This document shows, one piece after another, positions 43,975-53,808 of a DNA stretch of 57,524 nt; position 1 is the first letter of the stretch, and the number at the start of each line of letters is the position of its first letter. Source of the DNA: an uncultured Methanobrevibacter sp. (GTDB lineage Archaea; Methanobacteriota; Methanobacteria; Methanobacteriales; Methanobacteriaceae); assembly GCF_900314695.1 (NCBI RefSeq), contig NZ_OMWD01000015.1, forward strand, positions 1 through 57,524, in the 5' to 3' direction. The notes under the pieces were generated by a model, which saw only the letters and a program-made list of their open reading frames with translations, did not search any database and was not told the origin of the DNA. Both the position numbers and the translations under genes were made by a program.

Positions 43975-44316
43975 TTACCCTTCTTTTTCTATTATAACAG
44001 CTGTTCCATATGCTAAAACTTCTTGCATATTTTGAGAAATGCTGTCTGAGTCCAATCTCATGGAAATAATTGCATTTGCCCCCAATTCTTTTGCATGAAC
44101 AACACATCTTTCAATAGATTCATCTCTTGAATCTTCCATCATCTGAACATACTGTTTGATTTCCCCACCAAGAAGTCCTTTGAGACCGGCACCTATATCA
44201 CCCCCAAGACCTCTTGCGCGTACTGACAAACCATATACAAATCATTTATTCTCAACAATTCTATATCCTGCAATATAATTTGAACTTGAAATTGGAAATT
44301 CTTCGAAAGACACCAT
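43975..44316 (-). pseudogene. YbjQ-family gene interrupted by an in-frame TGA
   Basis: From ATG 44316 (GGTGTGA site) the frame reads MVSFEEFPISSSNYIAGYRI, VENK, then TGA at 44242-44244, then FVYGLSVRARGLGGDIGAGLKGLLGGEI and a full YbjQ C-terminus (LGANAIISMR, VLAYGTAV). Family members have Gly at the interrupted position (KGxVxG), so a single G-to-T change of GGA to TGA explains the break. Only the later TTG 44229 could restart translation, and it would remove a central strand. Either the gene is dead, or this is a sequencing error. Selenocysteine is not expected in Methanobrevibacter, and no hairpin was sought in depth. Confidence 0.85.
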
Positions 44317-44507
44317 TTTTTCACACCGTTTGTTATCAAGGTCCATTTATAAAAAAAGACAATGAACAATTAATAGTTATGAAATATGCTTATAAAAATA
44401 TTACTTAATGGAATTATATTTAAAATTATAAATATAATAAAAAACATATTTTTATCTAATATTTATTATTAAATATTCATTCTAAAAACAATTATTATGG
44501 TGAAAAA

Positions 44508-46082
44508 ATGAAAGTACTTATTGCTGACGCTATTAACGAAAAAGGTATTGAAAATTTAAAGGAAGTAGCTGAAGTCGTTGTTGATACCAGCATCACTCCT
44601 GAAGAATTAGCTAATACCATTCATGAATACGATGGAATTGTTGTCCGAAGCCGGACAAAACTTACTGCTGACATTATCAAAAAAGCAGACAACATGAAAA
44701 TCATTGCAAGAGCTGGTGTTGGAGTGGACAACATCGATCTCGATGCTGCAACCGAGAAAGGTATTATGGTTGTAAACTCCCCAGAATCCACATCAATTAC
44801 TGTTGCAGAACATACTATGGGATTATTACTTACAATGGCTCGTAAATTATCCATTGCTGATAAATCTGTTAAAGATGGAAAATGGGAAAAGAAAAAATTC
44901 ATGGGAGTTGAACTTAGAAATAAAACTCTCGGTGTAATTGGAATGGGCAGAATCGGTTCCCAAGTTGTAAACAGATGTAAAGCATTTGAAATGGATGCAA
45001 TGGCATATGACCCATACTTACCAGAAGAAGTTGCAAAACAAATGGGCGTAGAATTAACCGACTTGGATACTGTGCTTAAAAATGCAGATTTCATCACAAT
45101 TCATGTACCACTTACCCCTGAAACCAAACATTTAATCTCTACAGAACAATTTGAAATTATGAAAGATACTGCATTTATTACAAATTGTGCCCGTGGTGGA
45201 ATTATTGATGAAGATGCATTATATGATGCTTTAGTCAACAACAAAATTGGTGGAGCTGCATTGGATGTATATGAAGAAGAACCACCAGCTGAAGATTCAA
45301 AATTATTCGAACTTGACAACATTGTATTAACTCCACACATTGCTGCTTCAACTAAAGAAGCACAAAGAGATGCTGCAATTATTGTTGCTGATGAAATAAT
45401 TGATTTGTTCAAAGGTGGAACACCTCAAAATGTATTGAACATGCCACGTATCGACAATAAAACATACAAAGAAGTATCTCCATACTTAGAATTATGTGAA
45501 AAATTAGGCAGTTTCATATCTCAAGCTGTCAACGGTAAAATTAAAGAAGTTGAGATTGTTTACAGTGGAGAATTAGCTGAAATTGATAATTTAGAAATTT
45601 TAACAAGAACTGTACTCCAAGGTGTAATAAATCCATTCTTAAGTTCTCCGGTAAATGCTGTCAATGCTGCTCTTGTTGCTAAAGACAGAGGAATCAGCGT
45701 TACTGAAGGAAGAAGAAATAATGCTAAAGGATATGACTCATTAATCAAAGTAACTGCTAAAAGTTCAAAAGATAAATTCTCAGCCGAAGGTACAAACTTA
45801 CACGAAGCTAGAATTTTAAAAGTAAATGATTATTGGGTAGACGTTATTCCAGAAGGACACATGTTTATTGCAAAATACGAAGATGTTCCTGGAAGTATCG
45901 GAAGTATTGGCACCAAATTAGGAGAACACCAAGTAAACATTGGAATAATGCAAGTTGGACGAGATGAACAAGGTGGAAGAGCTATTATGATTTTAACTTT
46001 AGATAAAGAAATTCCACAAAATGTCATCAAAGAAATCCAAGAATTGAACAATGTTTACGAAGCTATTGGGCTTGAATTATAA
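44508..46082 (+). CDS. serA: D-3-phosphoglycerate dehydrogenase
   Basis: 524 residues, the long form with substrate domain, NAD domain, an intervening domain and C-terminal ACT domain. It starts the serine pathway from 3-phosphoglycerate. Motifs: ITVAEHTMGLLL, the dinucleotide loop GVIGMGRIGSQV, NCARGGIIDEDAL (catalytic Arg), ALDVYEEEPP (Glu) and LTPHIAAST (His). The ACT-like C-terminus (PGSIGSIGTKLGEHQVNIGIMQVGR) suggests serine feedback. Start has an AAGGTGAAAAA-like leader. It is transcribed alone. Confidence 0.97.
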   Translation: MKVLIADAINEKGIENLKEVAEVVVDTSITPEELANTIHEYDGIVVRSRTKLTADIIKKADNMKIIARAGVGVDNIDLDAATEKGIMVVNSPESTSITVAEHTMGLLLTMARKLSIADKSVKDGKWEKKKFMGVELRNKTLGVIGMGRIGSQVVNRCKAFEMDAMAYDPYLPEEVAKQMGVELTDLDTVLKNADFITIHVPLTPETKHLISTEQFEIMKDTAFITNCARGGIIDEDALYDALVNNKIGGAALDVYEEEPPAEDSKLFELDNIVLTPHIAASTKEAQRDAAIIVADEIIDLFKGGTPQNVLNMPRIDNKTYKEVSPYLELCEKLGSFISQAVNGKIKEVEIVYSGELAEIDNLEILTRTVLQGVINPFLSSPVNAVNAALVAKDRGISVTEGRRNNAKGYDSLIKVTAKSSKDKFSAEGTNLHEARILKVNDYWVDVIPEGHMFIAKYEDVPGSIGSIGTKLGEHQVNIGIMQVGRDEQGGRAIMILTLDKEIPQNVIKEIQELNNVYEAIGLEL

Positions 46083-46138
46083 ATAAAAAACGATTTTCAC
46101 CATTATTGTTTTTTATTTTTATTTTTTTTAAAATAAGA

Positions 46139-46807
46139 CTATTTTTTAAAATCGCGATAAATTCTTTTCACACTACCATCAGAATTGATTTCAATTTTTA
46201 TTACTTGAGGATTATTGTTTAAGTTTCTTTTCTCATATTCTTCATAGTGGTCAACAAAAGTATCATCAGTTGTGAAAAATTCATCATCGTCTTCGTCAAG
46301 AAGTCCTGGCTTAAACTCATCATTATCATTTAGGACATCATCTTCATCAAAGAATTCATCAGATTTATCTTCAATCAAATAACTATAATCCCCAATAATA
46401 TAATCCTGATTATTACCATACCTGTCATAAGCTTTAAATGTCGCCAAAGAATATGGGAGGCAAACAATCATATGGAAATAACCATTTTTTGAAAATGTTG
46501 TCAAATCGGCATCAGATGGGCTTGCACTAGGACCCGGATGTGAGTGAACTGATCCCCAATATTTTGTATTCATAGGAATCATTTCAGTATGCACTACAGC
46601 ACCAGTTTCACAGGTTTCACCAGGAACAAAAATCAGACCAGTAATATAAAGTATTTTATTATTTATTTCACCATCAAAAAAAGCTAAAAATTCATTTGGA
46701 TAAGCTTTCTTAGCATAATAGATTACAGATTCTAGAACTTCCCTATCTACTCGAACTTCATTAAATTCTTCATCATTATTTCCAAAAATTTTTGAAATAA
46801 AGCCCAT
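46139..46807 (-). CDS. JAMM/MPN metalloprotease-like protein
   Basis: 222 residues. The zinc-binding JAMM motif is intact: Glu in EFLAFFDGE and HSHPGPSASPSDAD (HxH, seven residues, S, two residues, D). Residues about 125-195 are a highly acidic tail (DEFFDEDDVLNDNDEF, DEDDDEFF). Archaeal JAMM enzymes remove SAMP ubiquitin-like modifiers from proteins; this one's target is unknown. It begins nine bases after the Thg1-like gene. Confidence 0.9.
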   Translation of the reverse strand: MGFISKIFGNNDEEFNEVRVDREVLESVIYYAKKAYPNEFLAFFDGEINNKILYITGLIFVPGETCETGAVVHTEMIPMNTKYWGSVHSHPGPSASPSDADLTTFSKNGYFHMIVCLPYSLATFKAYDRYGNNQDYIIGDYSYLIEDKSDEFFDEDDVLNDNDEFKPGLLDEDDDEFFTTDDTFVDHYEEYEKRNLNNNPQVIKIEINSDGSVKRIYRDFKK

Positions 46808-46815
46808 TTTTTCAC

Positions 46816-47529
46816 CTAAATAATATTTTCAAAAAATTCTTCATTAAATTTTGGAACATCCCAGTCAACGTAAGCATAAGTCCTATATGAAATTTGTTCC
46901 TTATTTTCTTTTTTGTTAAATCCGATTATTTTTTTACTTTTCCTGTATACTGCAATTCCTCTTTTCTTATATGTTTCAACATCATTTAAATTAATGCCAT
47001 TTTGATACAATAATTCATGAATATCACTTGACTTAAGCCCATTTATTTTATCATTAGCTTCGTTATTTGAATATTTAGATTTAAGGAAATAAATGCCATG
47101 TGATGCAATGCAATTTTTCCAGGATTCATCCTGTCGCCATTTAAAGTATTTTAATACATCCCCATCAGCAATTGGGATGATTCTTGAATCAAAAGCAGGA
47201 GGCTTTTTAAAATCCTCCCCATAATGCATTACAAATGAACTGGCAGTGAAACTGGCAATTACAGAATTGATTTTTTCGATTCTTCCATCAAAAGGAATTT
47301 TATCTAAAAGCAAGCTTATTTCATCTGAAAAAGTATAAACAAAACTTGGAGAAAACTCTTTAAACAAATCTTTACAAACATCAGCCATGACCTTATAGAA
47401 ATTCTCGTCATACGGCTTAACTAAATTCAAATCATCAGCCAACTTATGAAAACTTCTACCATCAAGCCTGACAATGATTTTTGAGTTTTTAGGGACTTTC
47501 AAAGACGAATAAACTTCATAATCTTTCAT
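46816..47529 (-). CDS. Thg1-like protein (tRNA 3'-5' polymerase)
   Basis: 237 residues. Signatures: KIIVRLDGRSFHKL (first metal Asp and GTP-contacting residues) and YTFSDEISLLL (second acidic site). Archaeal Thg1-like proteins add nucleotides in the 3'-5' direction at the 5' end of tRNAs, repairing truncated tRNAs rather than, or as well as, making the G-1 of tRNA-His. It overlaps the nadX stop by one base (TAATG), so the two are coupled. Confidence 0.9.
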   Translation of the reverse strand: MKDYEVYSSLKVPKNSKIIVRLDGRSFHKLADDLNLVKPYDENFYKVMADVCKDLFKEFSPSFVYTFSDEISLLLDKIPFDGRIEKINSVIASFTASSFVMHYGEDFKKPPAFDSRIIPIADGDVLKYFKWRQDESWKNCIASHGIYFLKSKYSNNEANDKINGLKSSDIHELLYQNGINLNDVETYKKRGIAVYRKSKKIIGFNKKENKEQISYRTYAYVDWDVPKFNEEFFENII

Positions 47530-48293
47530 TACATTCCCACACTGATAGTTTCATTAAAACTTTTAAGCAATCTAATTGCTGAAAGTGCCGCCAGCATACT
47601 GGTTTTTGGATTGGCCGCACAAGGATAATTCATTGTTGTTGTTTTAAATTCACCAAAATCTCCTTTTGCAGTAATTTCATGAACATTTCTGTCAACATTC
47701 GGATCTACAATTATCTTTACATCAATGTCCCTTTGACAGGCAATGCTGATTGTTGCAGCAACATTGATATTTAATGGGAATTCCTTTACTGCTTCTGATG
47801 CCTTTCCTTCAAATAAAACTTCTTCTTTGTCAATGGTTTTACCTAAAGATTTTGGAGATTTACGGGTAACGAGGCTTACTTCCTTTAAACCAAATTTAGC
47901 AACTGCTTTAATCCCATCCAAACCCACAATAGCTCCAGACGGCAAATGAATTTTAGCATTATTCTGTTTAGCGATTTTTTCTATTTTTTGATAAAATCCA
48001 ATGTCCATAAATGCACCAACACTCATGATAATCATGTCACGACCTTGTCCTAAAACTTTAGGTGCAAAATGTTTAACAGAATCCGGTGAAGCACATTCAA
48101 GGACCAAATCAACATTTTTTACCATTTCATCAAAATCAAGCGCAGCCACACCGCCAGCCAGTGAAGCCAGGTTTTCCGCTCTTTCAATATCTTTGTCAAA
48201 GAAGTATGCAATTTCAATACCATTATTCTCTGGAACAATGCTTGTTGTTATAATATTAGCAATGGCTCCACAGCCTATAATACCTACTTTCAT
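47529..48293 (-). CDS. nadX: L-aspartate dehydrogenase
   Basis: 254 residues from ATG 48293 (GTGATTTTT site); a GTG at 48302 lies inside that site and is rejected. The enzyme oxidises aspartate to iminoaspartate for NAD synthesis. The N-terminal dinucleotide loop KVGIIGCGAIA, the ECASPDSVKHF segment, LPSGAIVGLDGI and the final HEITAKGDFGEFKTTTMNYPCAANPKTS match the NadX family. First of a three-gene set with the Thg1-like and JAMM genes. Confidence 0.93.
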   Translation of the reverse strand: MKVGIIGCGAIANIITTSIVPENNGIEIAYFFDKDIERAENLASLAGGVAALDFDEMVKNVDLVLECASPDSVKHFAPKVLGQGRDMIIMSVGAFMDIGFYQKIEKIAKQNNAKIHLPSGAIVGLDGIKAVAKFGLKEVSLVTRKSPKSLGKTIDKEEVLFEGKASEAVKEFPLNINVAATISIACQRDIDVKIIVDPNVDRNVHEITAKGDFGEFKTTTMNYPCAANPKTSMLAALSAIRLLKSFNETISVGM

Positions 48294-48331
48294 AAAAATC
48301 ACACTATAAAATGTAAATCTAATAAAAATTA

Positions 48332-48370
48332 TAAAAAAAAGAACTGGCGAAAGATTAATTATAATCTTTC
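48332..48370 (-). terminator. Hairpin terminator of the PRC-barrel gene
   Basis: On the minus strand GAAAGATT (48370-48363) pairs with AATCTTTC (48356-48349) around a six-base loop, followed after a short GC-containing stretch by a run of eight T. The stem covers the stop codon. Confidence 0.6.
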
Positions 48371-48763
48371 AGCATCAAATTGGACTTGAGTTTCGTTTTG
48401 TGGTTCAGTTTCAGGTTGTTTTGGAACTACAGGCTCAGGGATTTGTGGTTCTGCATTTACTTTTTTCATATCCCTTGGGTTAATTAACATAATATCCCCA
48501 ATAGCTTGAACTTTATCAAAATCAACAGTCAAAACATCATTTTGAAAAGACCTCATATCATTTTCTTCAGGCACTTCCCCACGAATACTGCCTAAAAATG
48601 AATTCATGAATCCAGCAGGTTTTCTTTCTTGCTCAATAGCCCTAACTTGCAATTTTGAAATAGTCCCTAACCTAATATTAAGAACAACATCTTCAACACG
48701 CCCTACATAATGTCCTGTATTTGTATAAATCTCTAAACTACGTAATTTTGAAACTTCTACCAT
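48359..48763 (-). CDS. PRC-barrel domain protein
   Basis: 134 residues. Residues 1-90 match the PRC-barrel: VSKLRSLEIYTNTGHYVGRVEDVVLNIRLGTISKLQV, then a strand-rich region ending DKVQAIGDIMLINPRDM. The C-terminal 35 residues are Pro/Gln/Glu-rich and probably disordered. In methanogens such proteins are found in cell-division and ribosome-maturation contexts, but no context here points to one. Confidence 0.88.
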   Translation of the reverse strand: MVEVSKLRSLEIYTNTGHYVGRVEDVVLNIRLGTISKLQVRAIEQERKPAGFMNSFLGSIRGEVPEENDMRSFQNDVLTVDFDKVQAIGDIMLINPRDMKKVNAEPQIPEPVVPKQPETEPQNETQVQFDAERL

Positions 48764-48923
48764 GTTTACACCACAAGTAATAATAATTAAATTAAATATG
48801 TATAAATTTATTTTATTGTTAATATAAATAGTTTATGTTTTAAATGTTTTAAATCGCTTTTTTACAAAAAATTTATTAAATTATAAAATTAAAATATTAG
48901 TTAGAATTAAAAGAGGACTTCAA

Positions 48924-49646
48924 ATGTGGGATACAACTAAAGATTATAGAATTTTAGTAGCAAGCAAAGCAAGAGAAAATTATTTAAATCTAATTCCAAC
49001 AGCTTCATTTAGAGGAAGCTGGAATAAAAAACAAGCTATTGATTTAGGAAAACAGATGAATAGTGATTTCCAATCATTAACATATTCCTATCTAGAAGGT
49101 GACGAATTGGTAAACTCACCAGATGTTGCTAGCTTAAAAGAAAAGGCTTTAAAGATTATTGAATATTTAGGCGGAGACGATTGGAATAAAAAGTTTTTAA
49201 GCAATGCTCCAAAGGACGAAAAGGAAAAAACACAGGAAAATATTGCGAAGGTCAGATTTTTCCTTGACACCATCATCGGCTTAAAAGAGCGTTTGGCATT
49301 AGGTCCCATTAATGATCCAATCATGGGCATTGACATTAAAGTTGGAGAAGTAATGAGCGTTACACAACATCCCAAAAATGACAATCTCATGTTATGTAAT
49401 GTTAACCTTGGAAAAAGAGCCATAACAGTTGTAACTAATGATTTGAATGTTAAAGACGACAATAAAGTTGGAGTCTCCCTGCTCCCACCACAAGCATTCA
49501 GCGACATAGTAAGTGAAGGAATGTTTTTAGGAATGAATGGAAGTATCCTCAAAGACGTTGAAGGCGAACTTGGAGCAATGCCAAAGGGCATACCAATGGA
49601 ATCCCTTAACGAAACACGTAACCTTGTTGAAAATTATTTAAAATAG
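48924..49646 (+). CDS. tRNA-binding OB-fold protein
   Basis: 240 residues. Residues about 145-235 are a tRNA-binding domain of the MetRS-beta/EMAPII type: IDIKVGEVMSVTQHPKNDNLMLCNVNLGKRAITVVTN. The N-terminal half is helical and not recognised. Other archaeal proteins of this kind assist aminoacyl-tRNA synthetases in trans. Transcribed alone, with an AAAAGAGGACTT site. Confidence 0.85.
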   Translation: MWDTTKDYRILVASKARENYLNLIPTASFRGSWNKKQAIDLGKQMNSDFQSLTYSYLEGDELVNSPDVASLKEKALKIIEYLGGDDWNKKFLSNAPKDEKEKTQENIAKVRFFLDTIIGLKERLALGPINDPIMGIDIKVGEVMSVTQHPKNDNLMLCNVNLGKRAITVVTNDLNVKDDNKVGVSLLPPQAFSDIVSEGMFLGMNGSILKDVEGELGAMPKGIPMESLNETRNLVENYLK

Positions 49647-49734
49647 CTTTAATAATTTGTTTTCAGCGCCACCAAATTAATAAGCCATTAATAGTAAAAA
49701 AAATCAAAAAAAAATAATGAAATATGCCAGAAGT

Positions 49735-51147
49735 TCATCTTAAATTCAAACCAATTAATTTGGTTTTTGTCATTTCTTCCACAGCATATTTTATTCCTTC
49801 TTTTCCAACACCACTATTTTTAAATCCACCAAACGGCATGTTATCAGTTCTGAATGTTGACTGCTTATTAACAAATACTGTTCCGGCTTCAATTTCATTT
49901 GCACATTTCATTGCAGAGTAATAGTTTTCAGTGAATACACCAGCTTGAAGACCATATTCAGTATCATTGGCCATTTTTATAGCATCATCAACCCCATTAA
50001 CACGAATAATCGGTGCAATAGGACCAAATGTTTCATTAATAACTAAATCCATATCATGTGTGACATTGTCAAGCACTGTTGCCTGGTAAAAAGCACCATC
50101 TCTTTTTCCACCAGTTAATATTTTTGCACCACCATTAACAGCATTGTTTACACTTTCTTCAACTTGAATTGCAGCTTTTTCATTAATTAATGTGCCTAAC
50201 GTAGTTGAATCATCCAAAGGATTTCCCATGACTAATTTTTCTGTTTCCAAAACCAATTTTTCACAGAATTCATCTGCTATTTCATTATCAACTATTATTC
50301 TTTTAACACCCATGCACACCTGACCTGCATTTAGAAAAGCCCCATTAATAACACCTTTAACTGCATTATCCATATTTGCATCTTTTAAAACAACCAATGG
50401 ATCATTTCCACCAAGTTCCAAAGTAACTTTTTTCATTCCTGCTTTTTGAGATATCATCAATCCGGTCGTTACACTTCCAGTGAACGATATCTTATTAACA
50501 TCATCAGAAGTTACCAGATAATCTCCAATTTCAGAGCCATATCCAGTTACAGTGTTTACAACACCATCAGGAAACTCTTCATTTAACAATTCCGCAAATT
50601 TCATTACTGTTAATGGTGCTTCTGTTGGGGGTTTTATGATTACCGTATTTTTACATGCAATTGCAGGTGCAATTTTGTGAATTGTTAAATTTAAAGGATA
50701 ATTAAATGGAGTGATGGCTGCAACAACACCCAATGGAACTTTTTGAGTGAAGGCAAAAAATCCCTTACCGTTAAGACCTGCGTCCAAAGGTACACTTTCA
50801 CCATAAATTCTTTTTGCCTCCTCGGCTGCAAGTTTTAATGTTTCAATAGACCTGTCCATCTCAACAAGAGATTCATTTATTGGCTTTCCAACTTCAAGAG
50901 TTAGTAACTCTGCAAAATCCTCACGATTATCTTTTAATTTATCGCAAACATTGAATAATTTATTTGAAACTTTAAAAGCAGACATTTCTTGAAGAAAACT
51001 TTTAGCATTATTAGCTTCCAAAATAGCTAAATCTGCAGTTTGCCTATGCGCAATTGGAACTGTATCAATTACATCACCATTATAGGGATTTACAACATCA
51101 ACCAAATCTTCACTGGAAATATGCTTTCCACCTATTAACATATCCAT
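49735..51147 (-). CDS. cofA: Lactaldehyde dehydrogenase for coenzyme F420 (CofA-type)
   Basis: 470 residues from ATG 51147; ATGs at 51150 and 51141 are alternatives, the last two being spaced three and nine bases from a GTGAT site. It is an aldehyde dehydrogenase with the catalytic Cys in NAGQVCMG and general-base Glu in TLELGGNDP, plus ITPFNYPLNLTIHKIAPA. The methanogen orthologue oxidises lactaldehyde to lactate for F420 side-chain synthesis. The substrate assignment rests on the family's methanogen context rather than on a diagnostic residue. Confidence 0.8.
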   Translation of the reverse strand: MDMLIGGKHISSEDLVDVVNPYNGDVIDTVPIAHRQTADLAILEANNAKSFLQEMSAFKVSNKLFNVCDKLKDNREDFAELLTLEVGKPINESLVEMDRSIETLKLAAEEAKRIYGESVPLDAGLNGKGFFAFTQKVPLGVVAAITPFNYPLNLTIHKIAPAIACKNTVIIKPPTEAPLTVMKFAELLNEEFPDGVVNTVTGYGSEIGDYLVTSDDVNKISFTGSVTTGLMISQKAGMKKVTLELGGNDPLVVLKDANMDNAVKGVINGAFLNAGQVCMGVKRIIVDNEIADEFCEKLVLETEKLVMGNPLDDSTTLGTLINEKAAIQVEESVNNAVNGGAKILTGGKRDGAFYQATVLDNVTHDMDLVINETFGPIAPIIRVNGVDDAIKMANDTEYGLQAGVFTENYYSAMKCANEIEAGTVFVNKQSTFRTDNMPFGGFKNSGVGKEGIKYAVEEMTKTKLIGLNLR

Positions 51148-51529
51148 CATATCACAACCAAAAATATAACTATTCCCACCCTATGGAAATTAATGATTCT
51201 CACTCTGAAACATTTGACTTTAAAGAGCATGCATTACCTTGAATTCCATCTTCCAAAAGGTTTGACAATTATTTAATTAATTAGCCCTCTTTTACTGTTG
51301 AAAAAGTTTTAGAAACCATTTCATTGTCAATTATAATTTAGATATTCTAACTATTTAAAATGCATCAGAAATATTTTAAGAAATCATAGAAAATATGAAA
51401 ACAATGAAAAAAATCCCTAAGTTAGACAACCTCATGATTAACAAATTTTCAAAAAATTGCATAAAGTTAATAATAGTAAGAACACATAGTATAAAATAAT
51501 GAAAAACTTAGCACAATAACTATGATAAA
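51148..51529. other. AT-rich divergent intergenic region
   Basis: About 380 bases between cofA and the anti-sigma-type kinase gene, AT-rich, without a coding frame worth calling. The plus-strand promoter of the 51530 operon is probably near 51485-51500 (AGTATAAAATAATG). No repeats or RNA genes recognised. Confidence 0.4.
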
Positions 51530-51907
51530 ATGAAATCCATAACCCTAAATTTAGATATTAAAGAATTATATAAACTAAATGAATTTATTGAAGGTATTCT
51601 TCAAAAACAGGACTTTCAAATTGAATTGATTATTGAAGAGATTTTTGCAAATATCGTTAATTATTCCAATAGTGATTATATTAAAGTCAATGCTGACTAT
51701 GATGATTCGACATTAACAATGGTGTTTATTGATAATGGAATAGAATTTAATCCCCTTTTAAAAGAAAATCCTGACTTCCCGGACAATATTGATGATGCAA
51801 ATATTGGGGGATTAGGAATATATTTAACAAAACAGATGGCAGATGACTTGCATTATGAATATAAAAATGGTGAAAATCATCTGAAAATTATTAAAAAAGT
51901 GGAATAA
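51530..51907 (+). CDS. Anti-sigma-type histidine-kinase-fold protein (RsbW-like)
   Basis: 125 residues, HATPase_c_2 domain. Motifs: the N-box LIIEEIFANIVNYSNSD, VFIDNGIEFNP (G1 box) and GGLGIYLTKQMADD (G2 box). In bacteria this domain phosphorylates an anti-anti-sigma factor and holds a sigma factor. Archaea have no sigma factors, so the partner must differ. The stop codon overlaps the phosphatase start by one base. Confidence 0.9.
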   Translation: MKSITLNLDIKELYKLNEFIEGILQKQDFQIELIIEEIFANIVNYSNSDYIKVNADYDDSTLTMVFIDNGIEFNPLLKENPDFPDNIDDANIGGLGIYLTKQMADDLHYEYKNGENHLKIIKKVE

Positions 51908-53808
51908 TGAAATCCAAATTAAAAAAAACTCTAATACCCTTAATACTGATGATTATTCTAGATTTGGGTGCCTATTATTATGTTGGCGGATCACAAAATT
52001 TTGGTGCTGGTTTAAATGCATATTTAGGTTTGATATTTGCTTGTGGATTGTTGCTTGGACCCTACGGAGCAGCTGGTGCAACTATAGGGAATATGATTTG
52101 TGATTCGATTAGGGGTTATTCTCCAGAAACAATGATAATATCTGCCATGGTTACTTTCGGCAGTTCCTATTTGTCATATATGTTATGGTACGAACCATTT
52201 CACAAAAAATCAAAAATTATAAGTCCTAGGCTAATCAATACGCATTATTTATCTAAATTTCTAGTTTTACTACTGTTATCTGGAGTATTGTATGGAATAC
52301 TCACCAAAATATTATTCGTAATCACATATCCTAGATTAGCTTCAAGCTCATACATATTTTTTAGATACTTTTTAAACTATGTCAACTTTGGATTCATGTT
52401 TGGTGTTATTGGAATATGGATTTCCAGAAAAATCAACTTTATTCATACCCCAAAATTATCAAATAGAAAATTGAATAAAAAATTATATTTAGCAATTGTT
52501 TTATTATTAATCATTTCTATTGCAACTATCATAATTGCAGATTATACAATAAAGATTGATTCCCACCACATTCTAATGTGTGAAACAATGATTGTTTTGA
52601 TTTTGTTATATTCTTTTTTCACAAAACCGATGACTTCAAAAATTCATCAGGTTAACTTCACATCTATTCTTGAAAAAATTATGGATTCATTTCTTATTGT
52701 AACACTAATTATTTTAATCTTTGCAATGACAATATCCGAAAGTACTACTTTTGGATATGTGCTTATAGAGTATCTCCCTGTTCCTAATTCGGATGCCTTT
52801 GTGATACTATTAGTATTCGCAGATGCACTTTCCTTGTTTTTCTTCATCCCATGTCTAATTGTTTTAAGATATGTGGAACGTAAGGTTATCCGACCAACAA
52901 TATCCTTTTCAAAAATAAAAGATTTCATTAAAAAAGGAGAAAAAATTGAATCAGATGGTTTGATTAATATTTATTCTGAATATACTGATGAAGAAAATGA
53001 AATTGGACTGCTTGCAAGAAGTTATACTGATTTAATAAAGTACAATAACCATTATATCGAAAATATTCATAAAATTGAAAGTGAAAAAGAAAGAATTAAA
53101 GCAGAACTTGAAATTGCAGAAAAAATCCAAAAAGCAAGCTGGCCAACTGAAAAAATGGATGAAGAAGATTTGAGTGTTTTTGGATTTTCAAAACCAGCTA
53201 AAGAAGTTGGTGGTGACTTTTACGATTATTACGAAATTGATGATGAACATGTTGCCGTGGTGATTGGTGATGCATCAGGAAAAGGAGTTCCTGCAGCTCT
53301 TCTTTCAACTATTACTCAAGCAATAATAAAACTAATATTGAAAACTGAAAAAGATCCTGCAAAAGCATTATATATTCTTAACAACCAACTATGTGAAAAT
53401 AACACCGAAATGATGTTTATAACATTATGGTTAGGAATTTTTAATAAAAAAACCAATAAACTTAAATTCTCAAATGCAGGACACAATCCACCAATAATAT
53501 ATCAAAATAAAGAATTTAAATTTTTAAATACAGATACTGGAATTGTTTTAGGCATTATGGAAAATTATGAATTTGTAACAGAAGAAACTGACGTTGCAAA
53601 AGGGTTAGTTCTATACACTGATGGAATTACTGATGCAAATAATCATGATGAAGAATTGTATGGTGAAGAACGCCTAATTGAGTTTTTAAATTCACGTAAA
53701 TTAGATCAAAAAATCATATCCCAATTAATGCATGATATTGACGAATTTAGTGAAAATGAAGAACAATTTGACGATATGACATTGTTAATTTTAGAGAAAC
53801 ATGATTAA
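51907..53808 (+). CDS. SpoIIE/RsbU-type membrane phosphatase
   Basis: 633 residues. Residues about 10-320 hold nine or so membrane helices. A helical signalling segment (about 330-405, EKERIKAELEIAEKIQKASWP) leads into the PP2C/SpoIIE domain (about 410-633). Metal-binding Asps are in VGGDFYDYY, IGDASGKGVPAALL, LYTDGITDANN and FDDMTLLIL. It would dephosphorylate the STAS-type target phosphorylated by the upstream kinase. The membrane sensor domain includes GPYGAAGATIGN and is not recognised. Overlaps the PPTase gene by eight bases. Confidence 0.9.
   Translation: MKSKLKKTLIPLILMIILDLGAYYYVGGSQNFGAGLNAYLGLIFACGLLLGPYGAAGATIGNMICDSIRGYSPETMIISAMVTFGSSYLSYMLWYEPFHKKSKIISPRLINTHYLSKFLVLLLLSGVLYGILTKILFVITYPRLASSSYIFFRYFLNYVNFGFMFGVIGIWISRKINFIHTPKLSNRKLNKKLYLAIVLLLIISIATIIIADYTIKIDSHHILMCETMIVLILLYSFFTKPMTSKIHQVNFTSILEKIMDSFLIVTLIILIFAMTISESTTFGYVLIEYLPVPNSDAFVILLVFADALSLFFFIPCLIVLRYVERKVIRPTISFSKIKDFIKKGEKIESDGLINIYSEYTDEENEIGLLARSYTDLIKYNNHYIENIHKIESEKERIKAELEIAEKIQKASWPTEKMDEEDLSVFGFSKPAKEVGGDFYDYYEIDDEHVAVVIGDASGKGVPAALLSTITQAIIKLILKTEKDPAKALYILNNQLCENNTEMMFITLWLGIFNKKTNKLKFSNAGHNPPIIYQNKEFKFLNTDTGIVLGIMENYEFVTEETDVAKGLVLYTDGITDANNHDEELYGEERLIEFLNSRKLDQKIISQLMHDIDEFSENEEQFDDMTLLILEKHD

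Noticed and set aside
44242..44244. TGA read as selenocysteine
   Set aside because: The family has Gly, not Cys or Sec, here, and selenoproteins are not known from this lineage.
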